DNA from: Pezizomycotina sp. ARF18
Lineage: Eukaryota; Ascomycota
NCBI GenBank assembly: GCA_002224055.1
Contig: AZLU01000027.1
Span: 108,830-172,829 of the forward strand
Direction: 5' to 3'
DNA length: 64,000 nt
How positions within the stretch are numbered: the stretch's first letter is position 1; the number at the start of each line of letters is the position of its first letter. Below the pieces are notes generated by a model. It was not told the DNA's origin. It saw only the letters and a list, made by a program, of their open reading frames with translations, and made no database searches. Positions 49,375 to 59,799 of this stretch are shown piece by piece. Both the position numbers and the translations under genes were made by a program.

Positions 49375-50159
49375 ATGGCGGGTTCAAGTGAGTTACCACA
49401 CTCTCTAGATGAAGAACTTCGCTCCTTCGCAGACAATCTTGCTGCGATGGAGTTCAATCAATTGTCTGCCAGGCGACGGCACCAAAACAGCAGAATACAA
49501 GAGATCACAATGATAAAGAAAATCATGAAAATCAGCAAGAGGACGGTAACAATGGGGCTAATGATCTTGTAGCCGTCGCGGGGTGGATGGCCTTCTAAAA
49601 ACTGACATTTCGACTCATCACGCTTTAGTATTACAAGATGTAATGATCCAAACTTCAACATTAATAATGCGTTGAACCAGATTTTCCATTCCGGTTTCAA
49701 CTGGCAGGAATCATTGCTGATCAGCTTACGGCTGAGAAGGCGGCACCTTCATCCACGGAAGAAGGCGGCGCATCTCACGCTGTCACGTCAGAAACTCCCG
49801 CCTCGACAAAGCGCTCGGTGGAACCGATGTTCCCGAGTCCCCCTCGAAAAGGCAGCAGATGGACATCGATGAGGTGGCTCCCGCGACCGAGGCTGTAGAT
49901 AAGGTCGAGCCAACTGTCGAGCCAACTCAGCCAACCGTATCTGCCGATTCTGAAGAAAATACCGACACTATCAATCATCTGGAACTTTTCGGGGAAGACC
50001 CGGACGATGAATGCACGATCATGGCATGAGGAGCAGGAGCAGGAGCGCCACGATCAGGTGATTGCAGAGCAAGAGACGCAGCAGCATGAAACTCGAGCGC
50101 AAGAAGCATCGGCGCAAGAAACACAGGCGCAAGAGGCGCCAGAGCTGAGGCACAAAAGC

Positions 50160-50194
<35 letters not shown>

Positions 50195-52540
50195 CCGCAA
50201 CCATATCAACATGAGCCTCAAGAGCCGGAGATCCAAGAGCAGACAATGGCAGAGCAAGCCGCTGTCGAACAGGAGTTTCACGACCCAGTGCCTCAGGACC
50301 AGGACCAGGAGTTCAAGAACAAACCTTGCAGAAGCTGCTGATATCCAGCCTGACGTTGAACAGCAACAGTCCGAAATCGATATGATCGATCAAATACCAG
50401 CGTTCCGCGGCGGGACCCCTTTGATCCCACGCAGCAATTGAGAATCCAATCGCTCCCGGTCCTGGAAAACTCGTCCGTGCAATCTCATTCCCCTTCTTTC
50501 TCTTTCTTCTCTTTCTTCCTTCCTCCCTTTGTGTGCTTCTAGTATTATATCACGTCAATCCATACCTTCCAAGCGCATAACTCGCTCTTAATACTTACTA
50601 ACATTGATGTTTCTTTGTGTTCTTTCCACCTATTATAGTCAAGCCAATTACTTCAAACGTTTTGCAATACGTCTTACATGGATTTATTGCATGTTGTCAC
50701 GCAACCAATTCGGACCAGGGACAAGCCTATGCAATCTTGGTGGATCTTTTCTCCCAAACCAAGAGGATATATGGCCCGGATCCGTTCCTGTCGAGCTCAA
50801 GGCTAAAGTTGGATAATCCGAACATTACATCGCCATCAGGAAAGCCAACCTTGCAACGTATGTATCGGCATGTTTTGGTTCACAGCAAATAGGATTTTCC
50901 ATCTCAACGAGTACTTCCTCGACGTCTTTGTTCCTGATGGTCAAAGGTTGCTAAAGCAACAAGGTGCGATATATCTCGACCTTAAGACCCAATCGTACAT
51001 CTCATCTCTAGAGCAAAACGAGAAATCCCCAAGCGATATTCTCAACGACCTTTTTGATGAACAGATTGCCGAAAAGCTTCTGTCCAGGCGGAATGGCGCC
51101 AGACAGCCGACTCCCAGCGAAACCGATTTTTTGAGTAGGCTTAAGAGCAGGAAGAACATTTAAGGGATTTGCCAACGGACGACATTGAGTCTTTGAGAGA
51201 GAAATACAACTGGCACGATTTCCTCAGGGATATGGTGTTGTACATTGCCAAAAACCTAGAGACGGTTTTGAATCCCCAGGTACGTTAAGTTTTTTTTTTT
51301 TTTTTTATTATTATTATTATTATTTTTTTAAAAAAAAAATGGCTCACTTATGACTTGGTCTTTTCACGCCAAGAGGCTTCCTGACATACTAAAGCTATTA
51401 CATCTACAACTTGCTCCTTGGAGTTCTCAAACTAACTTGATACTTTCTTGTCATGTAGCCTACACGCCGTCCATATCGAAAGCACACCCCTCCAAATGGT
51501 GGAATGGCATCATCCGTAGATCACGGAATACCAGAGTCCAGTATCTCTCCAACGGACCACTACATGCACGGCACCGCGATGACGACGACGAGGCAAATAC
51601 AGCAGCCATGCTTTCCGCTCATAACGCCATGCATTCGGTGCGTGGTCAGCACCCCTCCGATACGGCCATGAATCCAACGCCGCTTACCCAACCCCATACC
51701 CCTACACGCAGAAACAGCCGCCTGGCGCCGAGGACTCGCAAAACGTCGCCTCTCCCTTGGTGCACCACCTCTCGCTGCCCCTCCTCACCCGCCGCAGACA
51801 ACACCAACCCATATCTTGTATGAGCGAGCCCGACTTGCAGCCACCGCCCGAACATCGCCCAATTCCCGTAGAGCGGGGTTGCCTTCCCAGCGGCGGCCCT
51901 GGACGCAAGAGGAGGAGCATGCTTTGATGGCTGGCCTTGACAGAGTCAAAGGTCCGCACTGGTCTCAAATTCTGGAAATGTTTGGCGCAGGAGGCACTGT
52001 AAGCGAGGCCCTCAAGGATCGTAACCAGGTCCAATTGAAGGATAAGGCGAGGAATTTGAAACTTTTCTTCCTTAAAAGCGGACTGGAAGTTCCATACTAC
52101 TTGCAATTCGTTACCGGGGAGTTGAAAACTCGCGCTCCACAGCAGGCAGCCAAAAATGAACGGCGCAAGACTCAAGAACAGATAATCAAAGATGATACTG
52201 CATCTGGGGTGCCGACGCAATGCTCGCCAGGAAACAGGAGGTTCATGACGGGAAGGGAATGATGTTGAAGAACAAACTCAAGAAATGGACCAAGATCAGA
52301 AATGGAGGACGAGCATCAGCAGCAGCAGCAACAGCAGCAACAGCAGCAACAGCAGCAACAGCAGCCACCCCGCCTCAGCAGCAACTACCTCAGCAGCAAC
52401 CGCCGCCGCCACCGCCGCAACCATCATCACCACCACCACCACCAGCAGCAGCAGCAGCAACCGCAAGAACAACAGCACAACAACAAAAAGCTACCGAAGA
52501 GGAAACGCAGGCTATTCCAGAACCAGTTGCTGTGAATTAG
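49375..52540 (+). CDS. tbf1: Tbf1/TRF-like telomere-repeat-binding factor
   Basis: A nuclear DNA-binding protein of the TRF/Tbf1 family, which binds TTAGGG-type repeats at telomeres or promoters through a C-terminal Myb domain and dimerises through a TRFH domain. The start at 49375 gives [21 protein letters not shown] low-complexity N-terminus with Gln/Glu-rich runs and a CAA-coded repeat (50158-50194) follows. The TRFH domain begins at [20 protein letters not shown] (about 50420). A 162-bp intron (50477-50638, CTAAC branch) joins to [20 protein letters not shown]. The domain continues with [40 protein letters not shown] and [21 protein letters not shown] second intron is at 51280-51458. The Myb domain starts at [20 protein letters not shown] (about 51894) and has the telobox [11 protein letters not shown] at 52029-52061. 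A Gln/Pro-rich C-terminus ends at 52540 (PEPVAVN). Roughly ten one-base frame shifts interrupt it although every domain motif is intact, so I treat it as a functional gene in a flawed assembly. Confidence 0.85.
50158..50194 (+). repeat. CAA trinucleotide repeat in the Tbf1-like coding region
   Basis: Twelve CAA-type triplets. In the frame that continues into [20 protein letters not shown] the repeat encodes polyglutamine; a one-base slip gives polyasparagine or polythreonine. Confidence 0.9.
50477..50638 (+). other. Intron inside the TRFH domain
   Basis: GTGCAATC donor, CTAAC branch site at about 50597-50601, TATTATAG acceptor. It joins ENSS to SQLLQTF in phase 0, restoring the TRFH helix seen in fungal Tbf1 proteins. 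Confidence 0.7.
51280..51458 (+). other. Intron between the TRFH and Myb regions
   Basis: GTACGT donor after AATCCCCAG, T-rich and ATT-repeat body, CTAAC branch site near 51432, TGTAG acceptor. It is followed in frame by [15 protein letters not shown]. Confidence 0.75.
52314..52366 (+). repeat. CAG/CAA repeat in the Tbf1-like C-terminus
   Basis: Imperfect CAG/CAA repeat encoding Gln, Ser or Ala according to frame, followed by Pro codons (CCGCCGCCACCG) and CAC/ACC repeats. The frame that ends at 52540 reads it as Ala/Thr and then poly-Pro. The frame entering from the Myb domain would read it as polyglutamine, so a shift lies within or near it. Confidence 0.85.
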
Positions 52541-52605
52541 ATGGCACTTGGGAAATGACCTTTCAATCTCCATCCCATTTCCCTTGTGCCTTTTTTCCTT
52601 TCCTC

Positions 52606-52638
52606 TTTATTTATTTACTTATTTATTTATTTATTTAT
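52606..52638 (+). repeat. TTTA microsatellite
   Basis: About eight imperfect TTTA units in the 3' flank of the Tbf1-like gene. Confidence 0.9.
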
Positions 52639-53877
52639 ATACTACAAAAAAAGGACGTAAAACGCCTAATTTCTCTTTGAAATTTGTTATCGTTAGTCCT
52701 CCTTATTAAATTTACTATTTTTCCGAAACAAATTATGTAAAGGAGGATAGTATGGCGCCTCCTTGCCAATAAGGTAGTCTTCTTCCTTGCGGTATCTTTC
52801 TTTGTGTCTTATATCTCAGGCGTCTCAGATTGTCTACCACAACTTTTTTTTTTTGCTAGTGGAACGGCGTCAGGGTTTTCTTGTCTTTTCAAACGATTTC
52901 TCAACTTTCCTTCCCTCCTTTCCTTATCTAAACCCGAGAACCAAAGAAGTTTAACTGTATCCAATTTAATGTTCATGTCTCCTGGTCGCCTCATTCTCGA
53001 TATCCACTATGTATCAGTGTGGTAAGGAATTTCCATCAATGAACTACTAAATTTCTTTCCTGACTATAGGTTCGTTAAGAATTATATCTTCAGATCTTCT
53101 GTTCCCCGCTTTCTTTCTGTTTTCCTCTCCCACCCCGTACCTTTTTTCTTTTCTTATATTTACTAAGTAATTTCTCTCCTATATATTTTCTCATATTTCG
53201 ATATTCGTATTTGCTTAACTATTTTTGTTTTTGTTTTGTTTTCTGTGGACGGCGTTCTCTGTTTAGGACTTGGAATCGGAAGCGTTGCTTTACCAAATTT
53301 GACCTTTCCACTAAAATCAAAAGCTTGTATTGCTTTCTATCTTTCTGACTGTACATGTTTAGGAAGTATTTTAAGGGACCCTCAAAGACGAGTATATCCT
53401 CTTAATTAGCAATAAGGTAATACATATATCAACAAAGAAAGTTTTTGGAGTCCTGTTCTGTAGCTACGCAGTATGTAGCTAGTATTGCAGTTGGAGAAGT
53501 AACAGATGATATGATATAGCTATAGTCTATATGCATAATGAGGTCAATACTCATGAACAAGAATATTCTATCCGAGCTGAGTGACCCAGCTGAACTGAAT
53601 GATCCCCCTGTTGTAGCACTGGGGAGGATGATAACATCCGCCTCAAGCTAAGTCCATTTCAGCATACCCGTAAAAAAACTTTCATGCAAGTATCTACATT
53701 GGTTCATTGAAACCCCTTTTTGTTTCTAAAACAAACATATGAAGATTAGGTTTGCCGTCTCTTCGGATTTTCTTGATCTCAGTCAAGAGTCATAGGATGT
53801 CTTGCAAGTTTTCGTCGTTCTTAAACCCGGGTAGACGTAAGTGGCGAACTTGGGGCGGCAGAAAAACGTGCTGTTTC

Positions 53878-53879
<2 letters not shown>

Positions 53880-53910
<31 letters not shown>
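53880..53910 (+). repeat. Poly-T run, 31 nt
   Basis: Uninterrupted T run continuing into AAAAAAAA. It lies about 480 bp upstream of the UVDE start codon. Confidence 0.95.
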
Positions 53911-53917
<7 letters not shown>

Positions 53918-54387
53918 ATCTATGTGGGGGGGCCGATCTCCGTCGTCGTTCCTGCATCCACCTCGATCGAACAAATTGGTGTAAATACGTCAAAAAAAAA
54001 ATATTGGGAAGAGGACGACGGGGAATCGATGAATCATATAACCCCCCCCCTTAAAAATGAATGAAAGAAATAAAAGGGGATGATGATAATAAAAACAACA
54101 ATTATAACGTGAACCCAAAGTCGAAGTAAGTAAACATCCCTTTCTTCCGTTTCACAAATCTTCTTTTTTTCCAACTCTTCTACGCAAAGTTTCATAGCAA
54201 GATAACTTAGAAAAATCTTTATTCTAAAGGGTCCTCAATAGTAGATGACCAAGCCTAATGTGACATCACTTTGCGCGCGTACGACAGTAACACTTAGGCT
54301 CCGAACTCCGTTCTTATTCCTTCGTGTCCTTTTGGAGGACACGGCCGACTCGTACCACGTCGAAAACTTAATTACGCTTCATTAACC

Positions 54388-56731
54388 ATGGTCAAAAGGA
54401 AGCGCAATGACACAGTAGCGAGCACGTCTGCGTCAGTTATAGCTGCTTCGTCTTCAACGCTCTCCTCTGCTGCTACTACAAGGACGCGCAGGTCGTCGGT
54501 CCTCGCACAGGCGACGGCGCCAAACCGTCCTGTGAACCGTTTAGCAGTTCAGCAAGTAATGGTGCTGCCGCGCCGTCATCTACGGCGAGGAGGACGCCCA
54601 GGAGGTCGTCGACGATGAACATCAGCTACGCTGACCGCGATTCTGACTACGATGCTGAAACATTCGGAACGGAAAGATAATCGAACAGGACGATAGCGCT
54701 TCCTCAGACTCGCCAATATCCTCTGCGCCGCCGTCCGATATCGAAGAAGAGGATGTTTTTGTTGAAGAAAAGAAGATAGCTCGTACAAGCGGACTACTTC
54801 TGCAAAAACAACAACAGCGAAGACTAAGAAGAACAGGTCGACTTCAAAAACATCGCCAGAGCAAAAACCAAAACGCAAGTCGAAGAAGGCTGGCCTCGTT
54901 AAGTTTGAGGATGGGGACGACGATCCGTACCTTGCTCTCGAGGAAGAAGAAGAACCACTTGAAGCGAGGCCTCCTCAAGTGAATAGCGACTACGTTCCCA
55001 TCCCTTGGAAAGGTCGCTTGGGATACGCCTGCCTGAACACGTACCTGCGAGAAGCAGATCCGCCTATTTTCTGCTCCCGCACGTGTAGGATACTTACAAT
55101 AGAGAAACACAAGGAAGAAAATGGGCCTGATGGCGGCTAGCATACGTACAATCGCTCGGTACGCGAACGCAAAAGACCTTAGCAAGATGATCGAGTGGAA
55201 TGAGCGGTACTTTTGTCTCCTCGTCTTTTTTTTTTTTTTTTTTTTAGGAATTTTGCCACTGAAACTCTCTTCAAAGATATGGAATCCGGTTCTTGCGAAT
55301 ATCTTCGGAGATGTTTCCTTATGCTTCACATAAAACTTACGGATACGATCTCGACTTTGCCGCCGAACCGCTACAGAAAGCGGGTGCTCTGGCAATGAAG
55401 TACGGCCATCGCCTCACGATGCACCCTGGCCAGTATACTCAGATCGCTTCTCCGCGCAAGGAAGTCGTCGAGGCATCTGTGAGGGATCTGAAGTACCATT
55501 GCCAAGTACTCAGCGGCCTGAAGTTGGCCGGTCAAGCTGAACGCGACGCTGTTATGATCATCCACATGGGTGGCACATTCGGCGACAGGGCGGCAACGAT
55601 CGCGAGGTTTAAGAAGAACTATATGGAGCTTTTGAATGATGAAATACGGAGGCGTCTGGTGTTAGAGAACGACGACGTTTCCTGGTCTGTAGAAGATTTA
55701 TTGCCTATTTGTCAGGAGCTAAATATCCCCTGGTTCTGGATTGGCATCACCACAACATCGTGCCGGGGGCTATGAGATGGGGCACGCTCGATGTCATGGA
55801 AAAGTACGGCGACATCATCGCAAAGACGTGGACGGACAAAGGAATCACGCAGAAGCAGCACATAAGCGAACCCTGTGAAGGTGCCGTTACGAACAGGGAG
55901 ATGATTAAGCATAGCAAGAGGATTAAGAACTTCCCGCCGTGCGCGACACAATGGACCTCATGATTGAGGCGAAGGACAAGGAGCAAGCTGTTTTTGAGCT
56001 GATGAAGAAGTATAAGTTGCCGGGAGCAGAGTTAATTAGCGACCTTATACCGCACGAGCGTCAGGATCAGAACGTTGTTCCTAAGACACCTAAGAAGCCG
56101 AAAAAGAAGAAGAAAGCCAGTGCTAAAGCTGGAGACGAAGAAATAGAAGAGAAGAACAAACACGAGTACAACTCATACCCGAAGAAGAAATCTCTATGGG
56201 TGGGCCTGAGCGGCGCGTTTACTACCCTCAGGGTAATGAGCATTGGCTTGCCCCTAAGAAATTGAACGGAAGAAAAAGGCTAAGAAGAAGATGTTAAGGA
56301 AGAAGAGTTAAAGAAGAGGAGGCTAACGGGGAAGAGACCGTTGTTGCTACAAGCAAGGTTAAAGCGTCAAAGAAGTCACGGAAAAGCAACAATGCGACTG
56401 AGAAAGCTGATATTGACGTTATCGAGGTACCCAAGCGCAAGAAGAGGCTGACCAAGTCTAATGCAGCACCCCCACCGGCATTACAATTACCATTACCATC
56501 GCATCACCCCCACCTTCGACTGAAGCCTCTACCGTCTTGAAGAAAAAAGGACGGCCAAAGTTTGTCCCGCAAGTGCCAATACAAGCCAAGGAATCCGAGG
56601 ATATCCCGCCTACAAAAAGGAAGAGGGCGGCGGCCCGAGATCCACTCTTAATTTCTAAACCCCCGGGATATCGAGAAACAAAAATATCCAAAGAATATTG
56701 CCTTGAGAGCTATAAGCAGATATTAAATTGA
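54388..56731 (+). CDS. uve1: UV damage endonuclease (Uve1/UVDE, mus-18 type)
   Basis: Incises DNA 5' to cyclobutane dimers and (6-4) photoproducts, starting the alternative UV excision repair pathway; nuclear and perhaps mitochondrial. The start at 54388 (AACCATGGTC) gives a basic, Ser/Thr-rich N-terminus with acidic patches, then YVPIPWKGRLGYACLNTYLR, the conserved entry to the TIM barrel, and FCSRTCR. A 70-bp intron (55207-55276) with a long T-tract joins WNERY to GIRFLRISSEMFPYASH. Metal-binding motifs are all present: HPGQ (55422), IHMGG (His at 55563), LENDD (55662), DWHHHN (55739), KQHISEP (about 55855) and MDLMIEAKD (about 55950). A long Lys/Glu-rich C-terminal tail follows. About 750 residues, somewhat longer than S. 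pombe Uve1. Frame shifts occur near 55120, 55730 (CCCC where five C are needed for IPLVLDW), 55945, 56200 and in both tails. With intact catalytic motifs, assembly error is likelier than loss of function. Confidence 0.9.
55207..55276 (+). other. 70-bp intron in the UVDE gene
   Basis: GTACTT donor and CAAAG acceptor. Splicing gives GAG-CGA-TAT-GGA-ATC-CGG (E-R-Y-G-I-R), exactly the conserved UVDE reading across the junction. The body contains an uninterrupted T run of about 19 nt. Confidence 0.8.
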
Positions 56732-57860
56732 TATAGCTGGTTTGTAGCATATATATACTCTACGTATTTCATCAATTTTTTATCCCATCGTTATCATGGT
56801 GTGTACGAGGATAGATACCTTTTTTTTTTTTTCTTTCTTCTGGAGGGCCGGTTTTTCTGGTTGACTATGACTAGGTTGTCACGGTAAACGGAGTTTCAGA
56901 GATGACAGAGGCTTCCTTGCAGCACGGTAGTGATAGATAATACAGATATGAAGAAAAAATCACCACGTAATAATAATATTCTTGATATATATGGCAGTAG
57001 GCCTAAGCTTAAAAGTCTTCCAAGATGCTTGAAAATGTGCTTTCCATCATCCGTGCACGGACCCAAATATCTAGGGATTCATGAAGAGTGGAGTGAGGCG
57101 TAAAAAAGGCGCCCCCACGTATCACGCACGGTATCGTGGTTCATTCTTTGATATTTAGCAAGGTATATATGCACGATAAAAAAAAAAAAATATGTATGGA
57201 TTATTATAAGACGATAATTATAATAATGAAAGAACACCGGATTGGAAGTATCTTTAAAATAAGTGTCAGCAACAAACCACTTGCTGTATTTGATTTTCTT
57301 ATAATAGGCCGCAAGAAGAAATGCTCAGCTGCTCGTTAAACTCCGTTCTAGTTCCACGATCTCTACCCGACCCGAAAGGAAATGGTGAAGAGAGAAAGGG
57401 AAAAATAGCTCTATCCCTCTTTCCGTTAAGCTCGGCTATCCTAAACTCCATACAGTTTGAGGCCATGTGCTCAGGCGCGAATGATGGGCTTTTGGTTTCA
57501 TCTGATCTTCCAGATTAGACAAGGCAAAAAAAAAAAATCTTACGATAATTGTCAATTTCGCCACAGATATCGAATATCAAAAAATGAATCACAAGAACAT
57601 GCTGGTCCTCTGGAATTCAATGTCTCATTGCCCAACAATGTATTTACTTTCAAGCAGTTTCCAAGTCTGTTATTGAAAAAAAAAAAAAAAAAAAAAAGAC
57701 TACGTGAAGGCTACACAGTCATTCATAATTTAATATTATTACAAATTAACCGTATATGAGAATACGTTGATTTGGTGACAATTCAGTATCTACATTAGTT
57801 ACCATCGGTTGTAATATGAAATTGTTGATTTTTCTGCAAAAATATATTTCAAATACCGAC
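56732..57860. other. Intergenic, no gene recognised
   Basis: 3' flank of UVDE. A-run at 57676-57697 and T-run near 56819-56832. Short frames at 57136-57339 and 57321-57759 have no motif. Confidence 0.5.
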
Positions 57861-57862
57861 AG

Positions 57863-58600
57863 CTATCGAAAGATACAGTATCTTTGTTGGCCCTGCCGTT
57901 TGCGAACGTGGGGAAATGCTGCGATACGCAAATATCTCTTTTTTTTTTCGTTTACTGAACGGAGAACGGAAGCAAGCTTGCAAGCTGGGAAATAAATTTC
58001 GCGCTTCCCCCATTTTCCCCATGGCTTGCAGATGGTTATAATGAAAAGCAGCCAATTGGAACATACCTCTACAACATGCTCTCTGGCTCTATGGCGAAAC
58101 GTTGAAAATTCTATCTCACCACCGTCTCTGTACGGTGCCAGGCCGGAAAGCCACCCTTCTAGAGCTGCTACCTCAAAGGAAAATTCGTGAGTGAAAAAAA
58201 GAAAGAAAGAAAAAGGAAAAAAGGAAAAAGGAAACAAGACGAAGCAGAAGATTATCACCACTCTCTTTATCATGGGGAAAAAGGAAAATGTTGAGGGATT
58301 TTGAATTGGCCAATGAATTGATCGGTTGGTGACACGCGCATGTGGTTTTGCGAAAGTGAAGATATAGGAAAAGGAATACTTAGGTTTAGAAGAAAAAAAA
58401 TAATCGAAGAAGAGGAAGAATAAGCATTTAGTCGAAGCTGAGCATGACATCTGCAAATAATGTTTCATTCGGATATGGGTAGGAGTGAGAGACCCGCAGG
58501 AGGTGAGCTGTTCCGCAATAATATCAATATGTTGATGATATCTGATATCGAAGAAAATAATAATAATATATCGGTGGGAGCATACCCCAGCAGTGGACAT
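57863..58600 (-). CDS. Candidate spliced gene, unrecognised
   Basis: On the minus strand one frame runs open for 245 codons. Its low-complexity parts look like introns: T-rich, beginning GT and ending AG. From the ATG at 58600, a 15-nt exon (MSTAG) meets a GTATGC donor; an acceptor at 58508 opens LTSCGSLTPTHIRMKHYLQ. A later exon reads VAALEGWLSGLAPYRDGGEI and EFSTFRHRAREHVVE up to a GTATGT donor at 58066. An acceptor near 57984 (TTCCCAG) leads to a short further exon. This arrangement of small well-mixed exons and T-rich introns is typical of a fungal gene. I recognise no family, the middle exon borders are unclear, and the 3' end may lie left of 57863. Confidence 0.35.
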   Translation of the reverse strand: MSTAGVCSHRYIIIIFFDIRYHQHIDIIAEQLTSCGSLTPTHIRMKHYLQMSCSASTKCLFFLFFDYFFSSKPKYSFSYIFTFAKPHARVTNRSIHWPIQNPSTFSFFPMIKRVVIIFCFVLFPFSFFPFSFFLFFTHEFSFEVAALEGWLSGLAPYRDGGEIEFSTFRHRAREHVVEVCSNWLLFIITICKPWGKWGKREIYFPACKLASVLRSVNEKKKRYLRIAAFPHVRKRQGQQRYCIFR

Positions 58601-58744
58601 GTCTCTGAATTTCGCTAATGCACACTAGAGCCGATAACGGTGCAGTTCTTCAAGTTTGTGATTCGTAAACAGTTTCTAGAGGATCGCAATAATGAGGTGC
58701 ATTAATACAACCCGAAAGATGAACAAAAAAAAGAAAGAAAGAAG

Positions 58745-58749
<5 letters not shown>

Positions 58750-58777
<28 letters not shown>
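58750..58777 (+). repeat. Poly-A run, 28 nt
   Basis: Uninterrupted A homopolymer preceded by an A-rich GAAA stretch. Confidence 0.95.
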
Positions 58778-58778
<1 letters not shown>

Positions 58779-59055
58779 GAGGAAATCAATTCCAGGGGAT
58801 TCCATGTGGTTGGTCGAGGGCTTTATCTATTTGTTTCTTGTAATAATAACTATATCAGTGTAAATGATAATTTTGTTTCTATTATTTTCAAGAGTTGCCA
58901 GTTAGAAACTTGCTAGCCTCCTAGCAATAATTCATACAATGAGATTTTTATGGCATGTCAAAAGGCAAGCAGCGGAAGCTAATGGAAAAAATATGCCGCA
59001 AGTTCTAGCCTCGGGAGAGTCCATGTATAAAATTCGTAATAAAAGCAGAGGATTA

Positions 59056-59772
59056 TTAGCGAAATTGATCGTTTTGTCCCGGCCCTGTCATTGTTTTAAG
59101 CTTATTGAGTAGGTTGTTAACTCCAGATATATCTTGTCGCGTTGAGGCTTCTCCACACTTTCCTTCTGACAACTGGACCCTGGCGAATTGGAACAATATC
59201 GCACAAGGCCCCTGCTGTCCGGGTTTAGCTGCCGGTGGGTATGGTGAAGTGGTAGAATACGATGACATACGAACGAGGAGACCCTCGCAGCTTTCGATGT
59301 GCAAATATAAGCTTGTGAACGAGAATTGTTATCTCCTTTTTTTCTCCAGTTTTCGTGCCGAGCGCTAAGCCGCCTCTGGGTTCCCAGTCGTTGTTGTCTC
59401 TAACTTTCTCTGTTTCTTTTAAAAACGGACTTGGAGTTTTAACCTTCGTTCTCAAGCAAATAGATGGTTTAAAACTGCATGCGTGCCTGTTGCATGATTC
59501 GGCCTTCGACTTTGATTGTTGAGAAAAAAAAAAAAAAAAAAAACACCAGGAGGAAGAGGAAGAGAAAGGAAGCAGAGCGAAACGCTCAAGAGAGGACATG
59601 GGGCTCCTTTGTTTCTGTTGGAATTCCCCCTCACAAAAAACCGATTCGAATCCGGCCTACGCTGTGAAAAGATTTTGTTGACCTCTGGGATCTCGATCGA
59701 GGATGGTGGTACTTTTCGTTCCTTGCTTCTCGCAGCTGAGCTAGTCAACAACCGGATATAGGTCATGTTCAC
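59056..59772. other. Coding-like patch open on both strands
   Basis: On the minus strand successive frames give MTYIRLLTSSAARSKERKVP and SSIEIPEVNKIF (59766-59660), then KETEKVRDNNDWEPRGGLAL near 59420, then ISGVNNLLNKLKTMTGPGQN ending near 59056. On the plus strand the same bases give DNWTLANWNNIAQGPCC and LRCEKILLTSGISIEDGG. Both readings look protein-like and there is no recognisable domain. An A-run at about 59521-59542 separates the blocks. A minus-strand gene with T-rich introns is slightly favoured, since its pieces begin at an ATG and end at a double stop. Confidence 0.3.
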
Positions 59773-59799
59773 GCCACAGTAGAAGTAAAATACCGCCCT

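Larger units (their letters stand above)
52541..54387. other. Intergenic spacer between the Tbf1-like and UVDE genes
   Basis: No gene recognised. TTTA repeat at 52606-52638 just after the Tbf1-like stop, T-run at 53880-53910 followed by eight A residues, and a C-run at 54043-54051. Confidence 0.6.

Noticed and set aside
50842-50890. A 35-bp intron (GTATGT...AATAG) in the Tbf1-like TRFH domain
   Set aside because: The bases read through as [12 protein letters not shown], which has the right length to align with the TRFH helix. A single-base shift at the TAG explains the frame change better than an unusually short intron.
52296-52478. Minus-strand poly-Leu/Val frame opposite the CAG repeat
   Set aside because: It is a direct shadow of the CAG/CAC repeat in the Tbf1-like gene.
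59630-59670. GATTCGAATCC, resembling a tRNA T-loop
   Set aside because: No acceptor, D-arm or anticodon-arm pairing could be found around it on either strand.
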